A DNA stretch of 64,000 bases from Candidatus Gastranaerophilales bacterium (GCA_944325085.1 CALUYT010000047.1:1-64000), one strand, 5' to 3'; counted from the stretch's first letter, positions 31,621 through 40,207 are shown. Numbers and translations: made by a program. Notes: generated by a model not told the origin, from the sequence alone.

Positions 31621-32622
31621 ATGGCAAATTTTGAAGGAAAAGATAGACGTGAATCTACTTTGAAAAAAGTTTTACCAGAATATGGTTTCAAAAACTTAGA
31701 CGAAGCACGTGAATTATGTTTATCAAAAGGTATTGATGTTGATGCGATTGTTAAAGGTATTCAACCTATCGCATTTGATAACGCATCATGGGCATATACA
31801 TTAGGTTGTGCTATCGCAATCAAAAAAGGTATTAAAGATGCTGCTGAAGCTGCTGAAGCTATCGGTATCGGTTTACAAGCATTTGCAGTACCTGGTTCAG
31901 TTGGTGATACAAGAAAAGTTGGTCTAGGTCATGGTAACTTAGGTGCTATGTTATTAAGAGAAGAAACAAAATGTTTCTGTTTCTTAGCTGGTCACGAATC
32001 ATTTGCAGCTGCTGAAGGTGCTATCGGTATTGCTAGAAATGCTAACAAAGTTAGAAAAGAACCTTTAAGAGTTATTTTAAACGGTTTAGGTAAAGACGCT
32101 GCTTATATCATTTCAAGAATTAATGGATTTACATCTGTAGAAACTGAATATAATTATAAGACTGGTGAATTAAAGGTAGTTAAAGAAACTCCATTTTCTG
32201 ATGGTGAAAGAGCAAAAGTAAAATGCTATGGTGCAGATGATGTATCTGAAGGTGTTGCTATTATGATTAAAGAAGGTGTTGATGTTTCTATTACTGGTAA
32301 CTCAACTAACCCAACTCGTTTCCAACACCCAGTAGCTGGTACTTACAAAAAATGGTGCTATGAAAATGGTAGAAAATACTTCTCAGTAGCATCAGGTGGT
32401 GGTACTGGTAGAACTCTTCACCCAGATAACGTAGCTGCTGGTCCAGCTTCTTATGGTATGACAGATACTATGGGTAGAATGCACGGTGATGCTCAATTCG
32501 CAGGTTCTTCTTCAGTTCCTGCTCACGTAGAAATGATGGGCGTAATCGGTATGGGTAACAACCCAATGGTAGGTGCTACTGTAGCATGTGCTGTTGCTGT
32601 TTCTCAAGCTATGAGCAAGTAG
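31621..32622 (+). CDS. GGGtGRT family protein
   Basis: The 333-residue protein contains SVASGGGTGRTLHPDN, the motif that names this family, and ends in a hydrophobic MVGATVACAVAVSQAMSK segment. It is glycine-rich and Ala-rich, has Cys in TKCFCFLAGHESF, and no recognised catalytic domain. AGAGGAAA ribosome site. Codon choice (GGT, GCT, TTA, frequent AAC, ATC and TTC) looks like that of the ribosomal genes, so it should be abundant. The upstream NifU-like protein suggests an iron-sulfur or metal role; this is inference. Confidence 0.85.
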   Translation: MANFEGKDRRESTLKKVLPEYGFKNLDEARELCLSKGIDVDAIVKGIQPIAFDNASWAYTLGCAIAIKKGIKDAAEAAEAIGIGLQAFAVPGSVGDTRKVGLGHGNLGAMLLREETKCFCFLAGHESFAAAEGAIGIARNANKVRKEPLRVILNGLGKDAAYIISRINGFTSVETEYNYKTGELKVVKETPFSDGERAKVKCYGADDVSEGVAIMIKEGVDVSITGNSTNPTRFQHPVAGTYKKWCYENGRKYFSVASGGGTGRTLHPDNVAAGPASYGMTDTMGRMHGDAQFAGSSSVPAHVEMMGVIGMGNNPMVGATVACAVAVSQAMSK

Positions 32623-32645
32623 TATAAATTTTATATTTATATAAG

Positions 32646-32682
32646 TAAAAAGACCTTTGTTAATTTAACAAAGGTCTTTTTT
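32646..32682 (+). terminator. Terminator after the NifU-like/GGGtGRT operon
   Basis: Very long near-perfect stem (AAAAAGACCTTTGTTAA and its complement) with almost no loop, followed by T-run. Confidence 0.92.
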
Positions 32683-32737
32683 ATAGCAAAAATTTATATT
32701 TTTAGATTTTATTTATTATAAATATAAGGATCCCGTG

Positions 32738-33535
32738 ATGCCATTGATTGGAATTTTAAAACCAAGATTTAATATAAAAAACATAAAACCTGCTGAGTTA
32801 GGTTGGGTAAGACCTGATAAATCAATAGTTTTTCAATCATGTGATGTTGCACAAAAATATGCAAAAAATAGAGTTATCCAGGCTTTGAAAAGTAAAGAAG
32901 CTTTTGAAAGAGGTTTCCTTTTAAAGGATAACATTATTATTTCTGAAATAAATGGTGATAATTCTCGCATAGTGTTAGAAGATCAGTTACCTAAGATGGA
33001 TTTTAAAGATTGTGATTTTGTGCATGGTCATCCTGATATTTCAGAGTTTGGTACAACTCCTGTTAGTCTGGAGGATTATTTAACATTTTTAGGTTTAAAT
33101 TTAAATAAAATGGTTGCTTATAATAAAGAGGGGCAGTTTTCTTCTATAGAAAAAGTAAAGTCAAAGTTTTATAAGTTTTTACCTAAAAAATTAGTGAAAG
33201 TATTGGAGTTTGTGCAAAATGTTGGTAAGGGTTCAATTGCAGTTTCAGAATATGCAAAAATGTGGTCAAAGTTATTTCCAAATGATTTGCAGAAAGTCGT
33301 AGAAGTATTGATTCACTCTAATCTAGATAATGAATTATTGGCAGATAGGAAACTTGCTCATTTGGGGAAAATGATACAATCTAATCAAGAATTGATGGAT
33401 TGTATTAAGTTTAAAACCTATGAAGTGTTGGGGAATAGTGATACTCCAATAAAAGCTATAGATAACTTTTGGAAGACTAATTCAAAACGTTTAGGGTATA
33501 AATATTCAACTGATTTCTCAAACTTAAAGGAATAA
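32738..33535 (+). CDS. Protein with JAMM/MPN-like metal-site pattern
   Basis: I do not know a named family for this 265-residue protein. From the ATG, the N-terminal half has Glu57 in FERGFLL, then VHGHPD (His96, His98) and SLEDY (Ser110, Asp113), which follows E...HxH...SxxD, the zinc-site pattern of JAMM/MPN isopeptidases, with an 11-residue spacer rather than about seven. The second half is helical. JAMM enzymes cut isopeptide bonds or act on nucleotides and toxins; the substrate here is unknown. AAGGA ribosome site is best placed for the ATG at 32738; GTG at 32735 is the alternative. Confidence 0.55.
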   Translation: MPLIGILKPRFNIKNIKPAELGWVRPDKSIVFQSCDVAQKYAKNRVIQALKSKEAFERGFLLKDNIIISEINGDNSRIVLEDQLPKMDFKDCDFVHGHPDISEFGTTPVSLEDYLTFLGLNLNKMVAYNKEGQFSSIEKVKSKFYKFLPKKLVKVLEFVQNVGKGSIAVSEYAKMWSKLFPNDLQKVVEVLIHSNLDNELLADRKLAHLGKMIQSNQELMDCIKFKTYEVLGNSDTPIKAIDNFWKTNSKRLGYKYSTDFSNLKE

Positions 33536-33823
33536 TTTAATTTTTATTCCGTCTAAAAATTAATTGTAAAGTTTAAAATATCAATATTACATGATTTTTA
33601 AATAAAGTGTATATACTTAAAATATAAGATTTACACTGGTTTAAGAATTGTTAATAACATTACAAATAAATAGGCAATTCTTGTTCATGAAAAACGTTTA
33701 TATATATGTAAGGGGAATGCAAAAGACATTCAGGGGAAAATAAATAATAAAAAGTAATATAAAGGATATTTAAAAAAGTTTTTTTTATACTCTCTCTCTC
33801 TTAATATCCTCGTGTTTATTTAA
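33536..33823. other. Long AT-rich intergenic stretch, possible small RNA gene
   Basis: No gene is seen. Around 33763-33812 the sequence AGGATATT pairs with AATATCCT across a loop that contains a T-run and a (CT)5 repeat, and a clean terminator follows at 33825. A purine-rich stretch and two GGGGA elements lie at about 33712-33738. This would suit a small RNA of roughly 120-160 bases, but I recognise no known RNA family. Confidence 0.35.
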
Positions 33824-33824
33824 T

Positions 33825-33852
33825 GTTGCCATAATCTGGCAACTTTTTTTTT
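33825..33852 (+). terminator. Terminator of an unassigned transcript
   Basis: GTTGCCA/TGGCAAC hairpin with a five-base loop followed by nine Ts, upstream of rnhB and with no gene directly before it. Confidence 0.85.
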
Positions 33853-33884
33853 GCTGTTTTGTAATATGTATTTGTAATTTATGA

Positions 33885-33890
33885 TACAAT
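33885..33890 (+). promoter_or_regulatory. -10 element of a predicted leaderless transcript (rnhB)
   Basis: TACAAT ends seven bases before the ATG at 33898; no ribosome site. Confidence 0.5.
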
Positions 33891-33897
33891 TATTTTT

Positions 33898-34530
33898 ATG
33901 AATTCATTATTTGATTTTGATAAAACATATGGTGTTGTTTTGGGTACTGATGAAGCAGGAAGGGGACCTGCTGCCGGAGGTGTTTTTGCAGCTGCGGTTT
34001 ATTTTCCAGAGGTATCAAAAGAACTTATTATTGATTTAGATAAATTAAATGATTCTAAAAAACTTAATAAAAAAACTAGGGAATCTTTATACGATATTAT
34101 TTTGAATAATTCTATTAATTCTATTGTTTGTATAGAAGTTGAAGAAATAGAAAAAATAAATATTTTAAATGCTTCATTAAAGGCTATGAAGCTTGCTTGC
34201 GAAGATGTTATTAAAAAGGCTGAAATTAAAAATTTTATAACACTTGTTGATGGTAATAAATTAATCAAAAATTATGCTTATGCTCAGAAATATGTAATAA
34301 AGGGCGATGCGCATTCTGCTTCAATAGCTGCCGCAAGTATTTTGGCAAAAGTTACGAGAGATAGGTATATGGACGTTTTATCAAAAGAGTTCCCTCAATA
34401 TGGTTGGAGTAATAATGCAGGTTATTTAACCAAAGAACATCTTAATGCTATTGATAAATTTGGTTTGACAAAATACCACAGACCGTCTTTTTTAAAAAAA
34501 CATTTTGAAAAACAATTAAGTTTATTTTGA
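33898..34530 (+). CDS. rnhB: Ribonuclease HII
   Basis: RNase HII removes ribonucleotides from DNA and RNA primers. The 210-residue protein has the catalytic GTDEAGRGPAAGG near 16-28 (Asp18, Glu19), the KLNDSKKL helix, and later VDGNK and KGDAHSASIAAASILAKVTRD. Length is normal. It converges on a hypothetical gene whose stop is directly adjacent, with no terminator between. Confidence 0.95.
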   Translation: MNSLFDFDKTYGVVLGTDEAGRGPAAGGVFAAAVYFPEVSKELIIDLDKLNDSKKLNKKTRESLYDIILNNSINSIVCIEVEEIEKINILNASLKAMKLACEDVIKKAEIKNFITLVDGNKLIKNYAYAQKYVIKGDAHSASIAAASILAKVTRDRYMDVLSKEFPQYGWSNNAGYLTKEHLNAIDKFGLTKYHRPSFLKKHFEKQLSLF

Positions 34531-35337
34531 TTATTTATATATAGTATTACCTATTTTTACGCTTGTGACGTAAATTGTTTCACAAGAACCGTTACCTCGA
34601 TCTCCCTCGCTTCCTGTATCTGTTCTTGACATGCTTGTTTTGTATAGAAGTTTTTTACCACTTGGTGTTACATATGCTATATCTACAAGTTCACCTTCTA
34701 TTTGAACAATGTCCCACTGTTTAATTTTAATCATGGCTGCCATAATATTTCTATTTGCAGGAATTATGTGTGAATGAGCCCAGTGTGATGTTGCATATTG
34801 TATAGAAACTGGGGTTTCTCGGCTTTTAAATTCAGTCCATAAAACTCTTGAACCGGTGATTTCTGTTTTTGCACTATAACTTTTAAAGTATTTATCATAA
34901 AATTCTTTATCACCTAATTTGCCCCAAGTTGATCCAAGATCATAAAGTGCAGTACTGTCAAAAAAACTTTCTTTAAAAAGAAAAGTATAATTGTAAGCAA
35001 CGGTTAAGCCTGATAATTTGTAATGAGCTTGGGGAATAAGACTTACTTTTTTATTGTTTATAAGTGATTTATATATAAAAGTTTTGTTTTCTTGTTCTTC
35101 TTTTGTGTAATTATTTTGTATAGGTTCTAGTTCTGAATTTATTGGGGTATTATCGTATTTTGAAGGGATAGCTATTCCAAATTTTAGCCAATATCCAATC
35201 CAACCCCTAAAAATAAATAACAGTAATAGATATACAATAAAGCAAATTTTTGCAATTTTTTCTTCATTTGCAATAACGTCTTTGTATAAGCGAGCATCAA
35301 TTTCTGCTGTGGTTGAGTAATTAAAAACCTGTTCCAT
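34531..35337 (-). CDS. Uncharacterised membrane-anchored protein
   Basis: The 268-residue protein has a short cytoplasmic segment, one membrane span at about 29-50 (ICFIVYLLLLFIFRGWIGYW), and an outer soluble domain. The C-terminal half contains LGSTWGKLGDKEF, HIIPANRNIMAAM and TSMSRTDTGSEGDRGNGSCE. I recall a similar arrangement in hypothetical proteins of proteobacteria, without known function. The ATG is preceded by a -10 box with a six-base gap, a leaderless-type start. It shares an end with rnhB but no function can be inferred. Confidence 0.75.
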   Translation of the reverse strand: MEQVFNYSTTAEIDARLYKDVIANEEKIAKICFIVYLLLLFIFRGWIGYWLKFGIAIPSKYDNTPINSELEPIQNNYTKEEQENKTFIYKSLINNKKVSLIPQAHYKLSGLTVAYNYTFLFKESFFDSTALYDLGSTWGKLGDKEFYDKYFKSYSAKTEITGSRVLWTEFKSRETPVSIQYATSHWAHSHIIPANRNIMAAMIKIKQWDIVQIEGELVDIAYVTPSGKKLLYKTSMSRTDTGSEGDRGNGSCETIYVTSVKIGNTIYK

Positions 35338-35343
35338 TACTTT

Positions 35344-35349
35344 ATTTTA
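35344..35349 (-). promoter_or_regulatory. -10 element of a predicted leaderless transcript
   Basis: Reverse-strand TAAAAT ends six bases before the ATG of the 268-residue gene; no ribosome site. Confidence 0.5.
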
Positions 35350-35492
35350 CAACATTTATTTCAAAAAGCCTACTAGTAAAAATTTTTATGTTTATTACAA
35401 TTTGTTAATAATTTAGTAAAAAAACTAAAGTTTATTTTGCTAATGTCGATAAATAATTTGTAATCAGAAAGTCTATGGAGTAAGTAAATATT

Positions 35493-35648
35493 ATGTTAAA
35501 GAAGATAACAACACCATCAAATAACAGATGCGAAAGTGTTGAATTAATATTAAGAGGAGCAAAAAAACGCCGTATGTTGGCGTATTCAAATGCTGCTATG
35601 ATAAATTCAGATGCAGGTATCAAGGCTAATATTGCCGTAGTAAAATAA
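35493..35648 (+). CDS. 51-residue protein of unknown function
   Basis: A short open frame encodes MLKKITTPSNNRCESVELI... ending AGIKANIAVVK, 51 residues with a basic middle (RGAKKRRMLAY). A GGAG site lies about ten bases before the ATG, and a GC-rich hairpin terminator follows at 35690. A 63-codon frame on the other strand covers the same bases but has no ribosome site or terminator. It is a plausible small regulator or ribosome-linked peptide; I recognise no family. Confidence 0.5.
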   Translation: MLKKITTPSNNRCESVELILRGAKKRRMLAYSNAAMINSDAGIKANIAVVK

Positions 35649-35689
35649 CTAACCTATCGAATAAGAAGAAAAGAGAGTATATAAATAAT

Positions 35690-35718
35690 GCCGGAGCTAG
35701 TGTGCACCCGGCCTTTTT
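35690..35718 (+). terminator. Terminator after the 51-residue gene
   Basis: GCCGG/CCGGC stem with a 13-base loop followed by TTTTTAT, between a plus-strand small gene and the end of rbgA. Confidence 0.8.
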
Positions 35719-35733
35719 ATTATGTATTTTATC

Positions 35734-36591
35734 TTAGTCTTCTAATTTATCTAAGATAAATTTACCTATTTTTCCATCCCTGAAATCTCTAAGTATATAT
35801 ACGGCAGTTCTTTCTCTATCGGTTGAACCGCCTGTTAATAACCAATTCCTTTCAAGTGCAATATTATCAATGTTTAATTCTTTGTCTTCCGGTAATTTAT
35901 AATATTGTCTAAATATTTCAGCTTGTTTTGTATCAAGCATATTTAATAATTCTTGGGCAACTATTTCATTAGAGTATGCATTTTCTGAAATAGAATTTAC
36001 AAAAGCAAGTTTTTTAGCCTTATCTTGATCTTCTTGTTTCATTGGAATAATACCTGGAGTGTCAAGAAGTTCTAGTTTTGGGTTAATTCTAACCCATTGT
36101 TGTTGTCTTGTTACACCGGCTTTTGCTCCTGTTTTAGTTTTTGATGAGCGGGTTAATTTGTTTATAATACTTGATTTCCCTACATTTGGCATTCCTACTA
36201 CCATAACTCTTGCGGGTCTTCTTAATAGTCCTTTTGCCATAATTGCCTGAATTCTTGGTTCTGATAATTCTATTGCTTTATTTACAATATCTTTTAAATC
36301 TTTAGAATTTTTTGCATCAGTAGGAATAACCGGATATCCGCTTTTTTCTTCTAAGTATTTTATAAATTTTAATAATTCTTGTTTTTGAGTTAAATCTGCT
36401 TTATTTAGCAAAACTAAACGAGGCTTTTGACCTAAAAGCCTCGTTATGTTTTCATAGCAACTTGATAATGGTAATCTCGCATCAAGAACTTCAATTACGG
36501 CATCCACTAAAGAAAGTTGTTCTTTCAACTTTTTTTCTGCTTTTGCAATATGTCCTGGATACCAGTGAATGTGAGTCTTATCTTTTTTCAA
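35734..36591 (-). CDS. rbgA: Ribosome biogenesis GTPase RbgA (YlqF)
   Basis: RbgA helps mature the 50S subunit. The 285-residue protein has circularly permuted GTPase motifs: NKADL comes first (about 61-65), then GMPNVGKSS (about 133-141), GVTRQQQW and DTPGI. The start [16 protein letters not shown] is typical. It overlaps the rplS end by 14 bases, so the two are coupled, the usual rplS-rbgA(-rnhB) neighbourhood. Confidence 0.95.
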   Translation of the reverse strand: MKKDKTHIHWYPGHIAKAEKKLKEQLSLVDAVIEVLDARLPLSSCYENITRLLGQKPRLVLLNKADLTQKQELLKFIKYLEEKSGYPVIPTDAKNSKDLKDIVNKAIELSEPRIQAIMAKGLLRRPARVMVVGMPNVGKSSIINKLTRSSKTKTGAKAGVTRQQQWVRINPKLELLDTPGIIPMKQEDQDKAKKLAFVNSISENAYSNEIVAQELLNMLDTKQAEIFRQYYKLPEDKELNIDNIALERNWLLTGGSTDRERTAVYILRDFRDGKIGKFILDKLED

Positions 36592-36934
36592 TTTTTTCCT
36601 TAATACGAGTTGCTTTACCTGAACGTTCTCTCAAATAGTATAGTTTTGCACGTTTAACATCACCACGTCTGATAACATTGATTTTATCAATTCTTGGAGA
36701 GTTAATTAAAAATACACGTTCAACACCAACACCTTGGAAAACTTTTCTTACAGTAATTGTTTTATTTAAACCAGAACCGTGCATTTTGATGATAGTACCT
36801 TCAAATGCTTGGATTCTTTCTTTGTTACCTTCAACGATTTTAACAAAAACTTTTACTGTATCGCCGGCATTTAGATCAGGAAGATCTTTGCCTAAATAAT
36901 TTTTTTCTAATTCATCAATGATAGGGTTATTCAT
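36578..36934 (-). CDS. rplS: Large ribosomal subunit protein bL19
   Basis: bL19 sits at the 30S-50S interface. The 118-residue protein has the family features [38 protein letters not shown] and the C-terminal [26 protein letters not shown] ribosome site before the ATG. First gene of rplS-rbgA. Confidence 0.97.
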   Translation of the reverse strand: MNNPIIDELEKNYLGKDLPDLNAGDTVKVFVKIVEGNKERIQAFEGTIIKMHGSGLNKTITVRKVFQGVGVERVFLINSPRIDKINVIRRGDVKRAKLYYLRERSGKATRIKEKIEKR

Positions 36935-37126
36935 CTTTGCTTTCCTTTATATTTCTAATCCATTACTATAAACTGTGTAATTCCTTTATCGGTGTTTTAA
37001 TAACTTTTCCACACAAAGCTCACCGACGCACGTTCGTATCATAAATGGTATAATAAATATATTTATTTTGCAAGTAAGGGTTAAGTTTTGTAATAAGTTG
37101 ATTGAAAAGGTTTTTTGATTTTATGT

Positions 37127-37132
37127 TATATT
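37127..37132 (+). promoter_or_regulatory. -10 element of a predicted leaderless transcript (49-residue gene)
   Basis: TATATT ends six bases before the ATG at 37139; TTGAAA at 37102-37107 could be the -35. No ribosome site. Confidence 0.5.
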
Positions 37133-37138
37133 AAGTTT

Positions 37139-37288
37139 ATGGGACAAGATTATAAAAAACTTTTGAATAAGAAAAAGAAAAAATATTGCGATATAAAGAC
37201 TATGGGTGTTAATATCGATAAAAATGAATATTATGAGATTATTTTATCAAATTCTGCACATCCTGAGGTTATGGATAAAAAAGATTAA
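37139..37288 (+). CDS. 49-residue basic protein
   Basis: The short open frame encodes MGQDYKKLLNKKKKKYCDIK then TMGVNIDKNEYYEIILSNSA and ends MDKKD. It has a leaderless-type promoter and its stop is immediately followed by a terminator shared with pyk, so it is probably transcribed and translated. It may be a small RNA- or ribosome-associated protein because of the Lys-rich start, but no family is recognised. Confidence 0.55.
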   Translation: MGQDYKKLLNKKKKKYCDIKTMGVNIDKNEYYEIILSNSAHPEVMDKKD

Positions 37289-37316
37289 AAAAGCCTGGTT
37301 TTAATACCAGGCTTTT
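37289..37316. terminator. Bidirectional terminator between the 49-residue gene and pyk
   Basis: AAAAGCCTGGT/ACCAGGCTTTT arms with a six-base loop. Confidence 0.9.
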
Positions 37317-37319
37317 AAG

Positions 37320-38753
37320 TTATGATATTTTGTGAATTTTTAAAAAGTTTGTAGATTCACCTGACATCAAGTGAGGTATAGAACCTGTAATTATTGTTGT
37401 ATCTTCTTTTTCCATTTTTAGTTCTGTTCTTAAGAATATATTTAATAAAGAAATTGCTTCTTTATCGAATTTGATTTCTTCATTTGGAATTTTTAATGCG
37501 TGAACACTATTGTACAGCTGTATAAATCTGCAAATTTTAAAATCTGGACAAAGTGCATATATTGGAACAGATGGTCTGCATTTTGATATTAGTGCTGGAG
37601 TATAGCCTTTTGCTGTTAGAGCGATAATTCCTTTTATTTTAGGCATATTTTTTAAAATATCAGAAATTGAAATTGCTATAGCTGTAGGTGTTGCATTATT
37701 TTTATCGTGTAATTCTTTTGGAAATGCATTTTTAGTAACAAAAGATGATTTATTAATATCATCTGCAATTTTTTTCATTATACTAACAGCTTCAACAGGG
37801 TAGTTACCCATAGCGGTTTCGCCTGATAACATAACAGCATCAGCGCCATCTAATATTGCATTAGCAACATCTGAGGTTTCAGCTCTTGTTGGGATAGGAT
37901 TTTCAATCATACTTTCCAACATTTGTGTTGCAACAATAACCGGTTTTTTAGCCATGTTAGCTTTTTTGACAATTGTTTTTTGAGCAATAGGTACTTTTTC
38001 AGTTTGAATTTCTATACCAAGATCGCCTCTTGCTACCATAATTCCGTCTGAATTTTCTATGATTTCATCTATGTTTTCTAAAGCTTGAGGTTTTTCAATT
38101 TTAGAAATTATGCGTAAATCGGAATTATTTTTATTAAGAATTTCTCTTAATTTTAAAATATCGTCTTTGTTGCGAACGAAAGATAGTCCAAGGTAGTCTA
38201 TGTCATTTTTCATTGCAAAATCAATAAATTCTAAATCCCTTTTGGTCAAGATATCTATACTTCCTGTACCGCCCGGAATGTTTAAGCCTTTACGTTGTTT
38301 AATTTGTCCGGAAGTCAAAACTTTGGCATAGACAATATCTTTTTCTACTTTTTCAACGATTAGTTGTATTTTTCCATCATCAATCAGAATTTTTTCTCCC
38401 GGTATAACATCACTTGCTATACCTTTATAGTCAACAGGTATAATGTTGTTTTCAAATTTTTCTTGATGTCTGAATTTTAGAACTTCTCCAGATGTAACAT
38501 TAATTGGTTCATCAAGGTTTCCAATTCTAATTTTTGGACCTTGTAAATCTAATAAAACAGGAATTATTGCATTTTCTTCTTGTTCTATTTTTCTAATATA
38601 ACTAAGTGTTCTTGTATGAGTTTCAACGGTGTCGTGAGATGAGTTAATTCTAAACATTGTAACACCGGCTTTAAATAACTTACGTATCATTTTTTCATTG
38701 TTTGATACAGGACCAAGTGTTGAAACTATTTTTGTAGCTGTTAAATTATTCAT
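37320..38753 (-). CDS. pyk: Pyruvate kinase
   Basis: Pyruvate kinase makes pyruvate and ATP in glycolysis. From the ATG at 38753 it is 477 residues: TKIVSTLGPVS at the start, the substrate and metal sites ISKIEKPQALENIDEI, MVARGDLGIEI, ATQMLESM and MLSGETAMG, and a regulatory C-terminal domain. No C-terminal PEP-utiliser domain. I prefer this start because AGGAG lies eight bases before it; the frame from 38783 adds MPQIAQKGEF, which spans the ribosome site. Confidence 0.95.
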   Translation of the reverse strand: MNNLTATKIVSTLGPVSNNEKMIRKLFKAGVTMFRINSSHDTVETHTRTLSYIRKIEQEENAIIPVLLDLQGPKIRIGNLDEPINVTSGEVLKFRHQEKFENNIIPVDYKGIASDVIPGEKILIDDGKIQLIVEKVEKDIVYAKVLTSGQIKQRKGLNIPGGTGSIDILTKRDLEFIDFAMKNDIDYLGLSFVRNKDDILKLREILNKNNSDLRIISKIEKPQALENIDEIIENSDGIMVARGDLGIEIQTEKVPIAQKTIVKKANMAKKPVIVATQMLESMIENPIPTRAETSDVANAILDGADAVMLSGETAMGNYPVEAVSIMKKIADDINKSSFVTKNAFPKELHDKNNATPTAIAISISDILKNMPKIKGIIALTAKGYTPALISKCRPSVPIYALCPDFKICRFIQLYNSVHALKIPNEEIKFDKEAISLLNIFLRTELKMEKEDTTIITGSIPHLMSGESTNFLKIHKIS

Positions 38754-38793
38754 AAATTCTCCTTTTTGGGCAATTTGGGGCATGCTTATTCTA

Positions 38794-38821
38794 TTGACAT
38801 TTTCTTATATTATACTATAAT
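38794..38821 (+). promoter_or_regulatory. Consensus sigma-70-type promoter for the SLH protein
   Basis: Perfect TTGACA at 38794-38799 and perfect TATAAT at 38816-38821 with a 16-base spacer: the strongest promoter in the window. A leader of about 45 bases contains GAGGAAA. Confidence 0.8.
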
Positions 38822-38871
38822 AAAGCAATTAAAATAGTAATTTTTACTAAAAGAAAAGCGAGGAAACGTAG

Positions 38872-40146
38872 ATGAAAAAGTTATTAGCGAGTTTATTGGT
38901 TTGCGGGATGTTATCAGTTAATGTAATTCCTGCTTTAGCTTACCAAGGTATCGATGATGTGAACAAAGATTATTGGGCACAACCTGAAATTGCTAGTGTT
39001 GTAAGCGATTCTATTATGTCTTTGACTAATGGAAACTTCAGACCTGAAGGCAGAATTACCAGAGCTGATTTTGTTAGTGCATTATTAAAAGTGTTAGGAA
39101 ATGAAAATTTAGAAGTAAAAACTAAATTGAAATATTCTGATGTTCCAAGTTCTTATTATGCATATGATGCAATAGCAAGATCAGATCAATTAGGTTTAGT
39201 ATATGGTTATCCTAATGGCAAATTTGAACCAAATCATGCAATGTTAAGAGATGAAGCTCAATCTGTTATTAGTCATATAACTATTGAAGGCAGCATTGAT
39301 GAAAATATTCTTTCTAAATATTCAGATGCTTCAAAAGTTCCATCTTGGGCAAATCATATTTATGCAAAAACATTATCATATGGTATTTATGTAAATCACC
39401 CAAATGAAATTGAATTAAGACCTGAAGATGAATTAACAAGAGCAGAAGCAGCTGTATTGTTATACAGATTGAAACAAAAATTAGATCTTGTTAAATCTGA
39501 ATATAAAAATGGTGGAGAAACAGTTTTAGGAACTGAACATTTAACAATGGTTAAAAAAGCTCCTAACCACGATGTAACAATTACTAATTTAAGAAATATT
39601 ATTTTAGAAGGTAACGTATTAGAAATCGCATTTAATGAACAATTTAAATCTAAATTACATGCAGCAGGTGATGCAGTAACATTTACAAATCCTGAAGATA
39701 TCGTTACTGATGAAGGTACTGTTTTAATCCCAGCTAATTCTGTATTTAGCGGTAAAGTTTTAGATATTAAAGATCCACAATGGTTCAATAAAAATGCAAG
39801 AGTATATGTTCAAATTGACAAAGTAACAACTCCTTGCGGAAAAACAGTTGCATTAAATGCAAAACCATTCTCTAAAGATTATTCATTAAAAGAAGGTCCT
39901 TGGATGACAGCTGGTAAAGTTGCATTATATACAGTAGGTGGTGCAGCAATCGGTACTGGTGCTGGTGTAGGTTTTTCATTTATCCCTTCACCGGATAAAA
40001 TTGGTACTGGTATAGCAATCGGTACTCCTGTTGGTGCAGGTATCGGTTTAGTTACCGGTTTAGTTACTCCTGGTTTAAATTATAGTGCTAAACAAGGTGA
40101 AGAAGTTCGTGTAATCTTATTAGAAGATGCAAGTATTTCTAAATAG
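38872..40146 (+). CDS. S-layer homology (SLH) domain surface protein
   Basis: The 424-residue protein has a signal peptide (cut near ALA-Y at 24), then three SLH repeats (about 26-78, 86-138 and 150-202) with the typical pattern FxPxxxITRAxF, for example GNFRPEGRITRADFVSALL and ELRPEDELTRAEAAVLLYRL. The middle is a beta domain (about 210-345) and the end has a glycine-zipper GTGIAIGTPVGAGIGLVTGL. SLH domains anchor proteins to the cell wall or, in cyanobacteria-like cells, to peptidoglycan in porin-type proteins. With a consensus promoter it is probably abundant. Confidence 0.9.
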   Translation: MKKLLASLLVCGMLSVNVIPALAYQGIDDVNKDYWAQPEIASVVSDSIMSLTNGNFRPEGRITRADFVSALLKVLGNENLEVKTKLKYSDVPSSYYAYDAIARSDQLGLVYGYPNGKFEPNHAMLRDEAQSVISHITIEGSIDENILSKYSDASKVPSWANHIYAKTLSYGIYVNHPNEIELRPEDELTRAEAAVLLYRLKQKLDLVKSEYKNGGETVLGTEHLTMVKKAPNHDVTITNLRNIILEGNVLEIAFNEQFKSKLHAAGDAVTFTNPEDIVTDEGTVLIPANSVFSGKVLDIKDPQWFNKNARVYVQIDKVTTPCGKTVALNAKPFSKDYSLKEGPWMTAGKVALYTVGGAAIGTGAGVGFSFIPSPDKIGTGIAIGTPVGAGIGLVTGLVTPGLNYSAKQGEEVRVILLEDASISK

Positions 40147-40165
40147 TAGTAACTAATTTAAGTTT

Positions 40166-40207
40166 AAAAAATCGGTTTTTGTAAAATTTCAAAAGCCGAT
40201 TTTTTTG
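40166..40207 (+). terminator. Terminator after the SLH gene
   Basis: AAAAAATCGG and CCGATTTTTT arms with inner TTTTG/CAAAA pairing, followed by T-run. Confidence 0.85.

Noticed and set aside
33682-33740. 18-codon frame MKNVYIYVRG near 33690
   Set aside because: Too short and without clear ribosome site; the region is better considered as a possible RNA gene.
35432-35623. 63-codon reverse-strand frame with hydrophobic stretch
   Set aside because: It is a shadow of the 51-residue forward gene, which has a ribosome site and terminator; the reverse frame has none.
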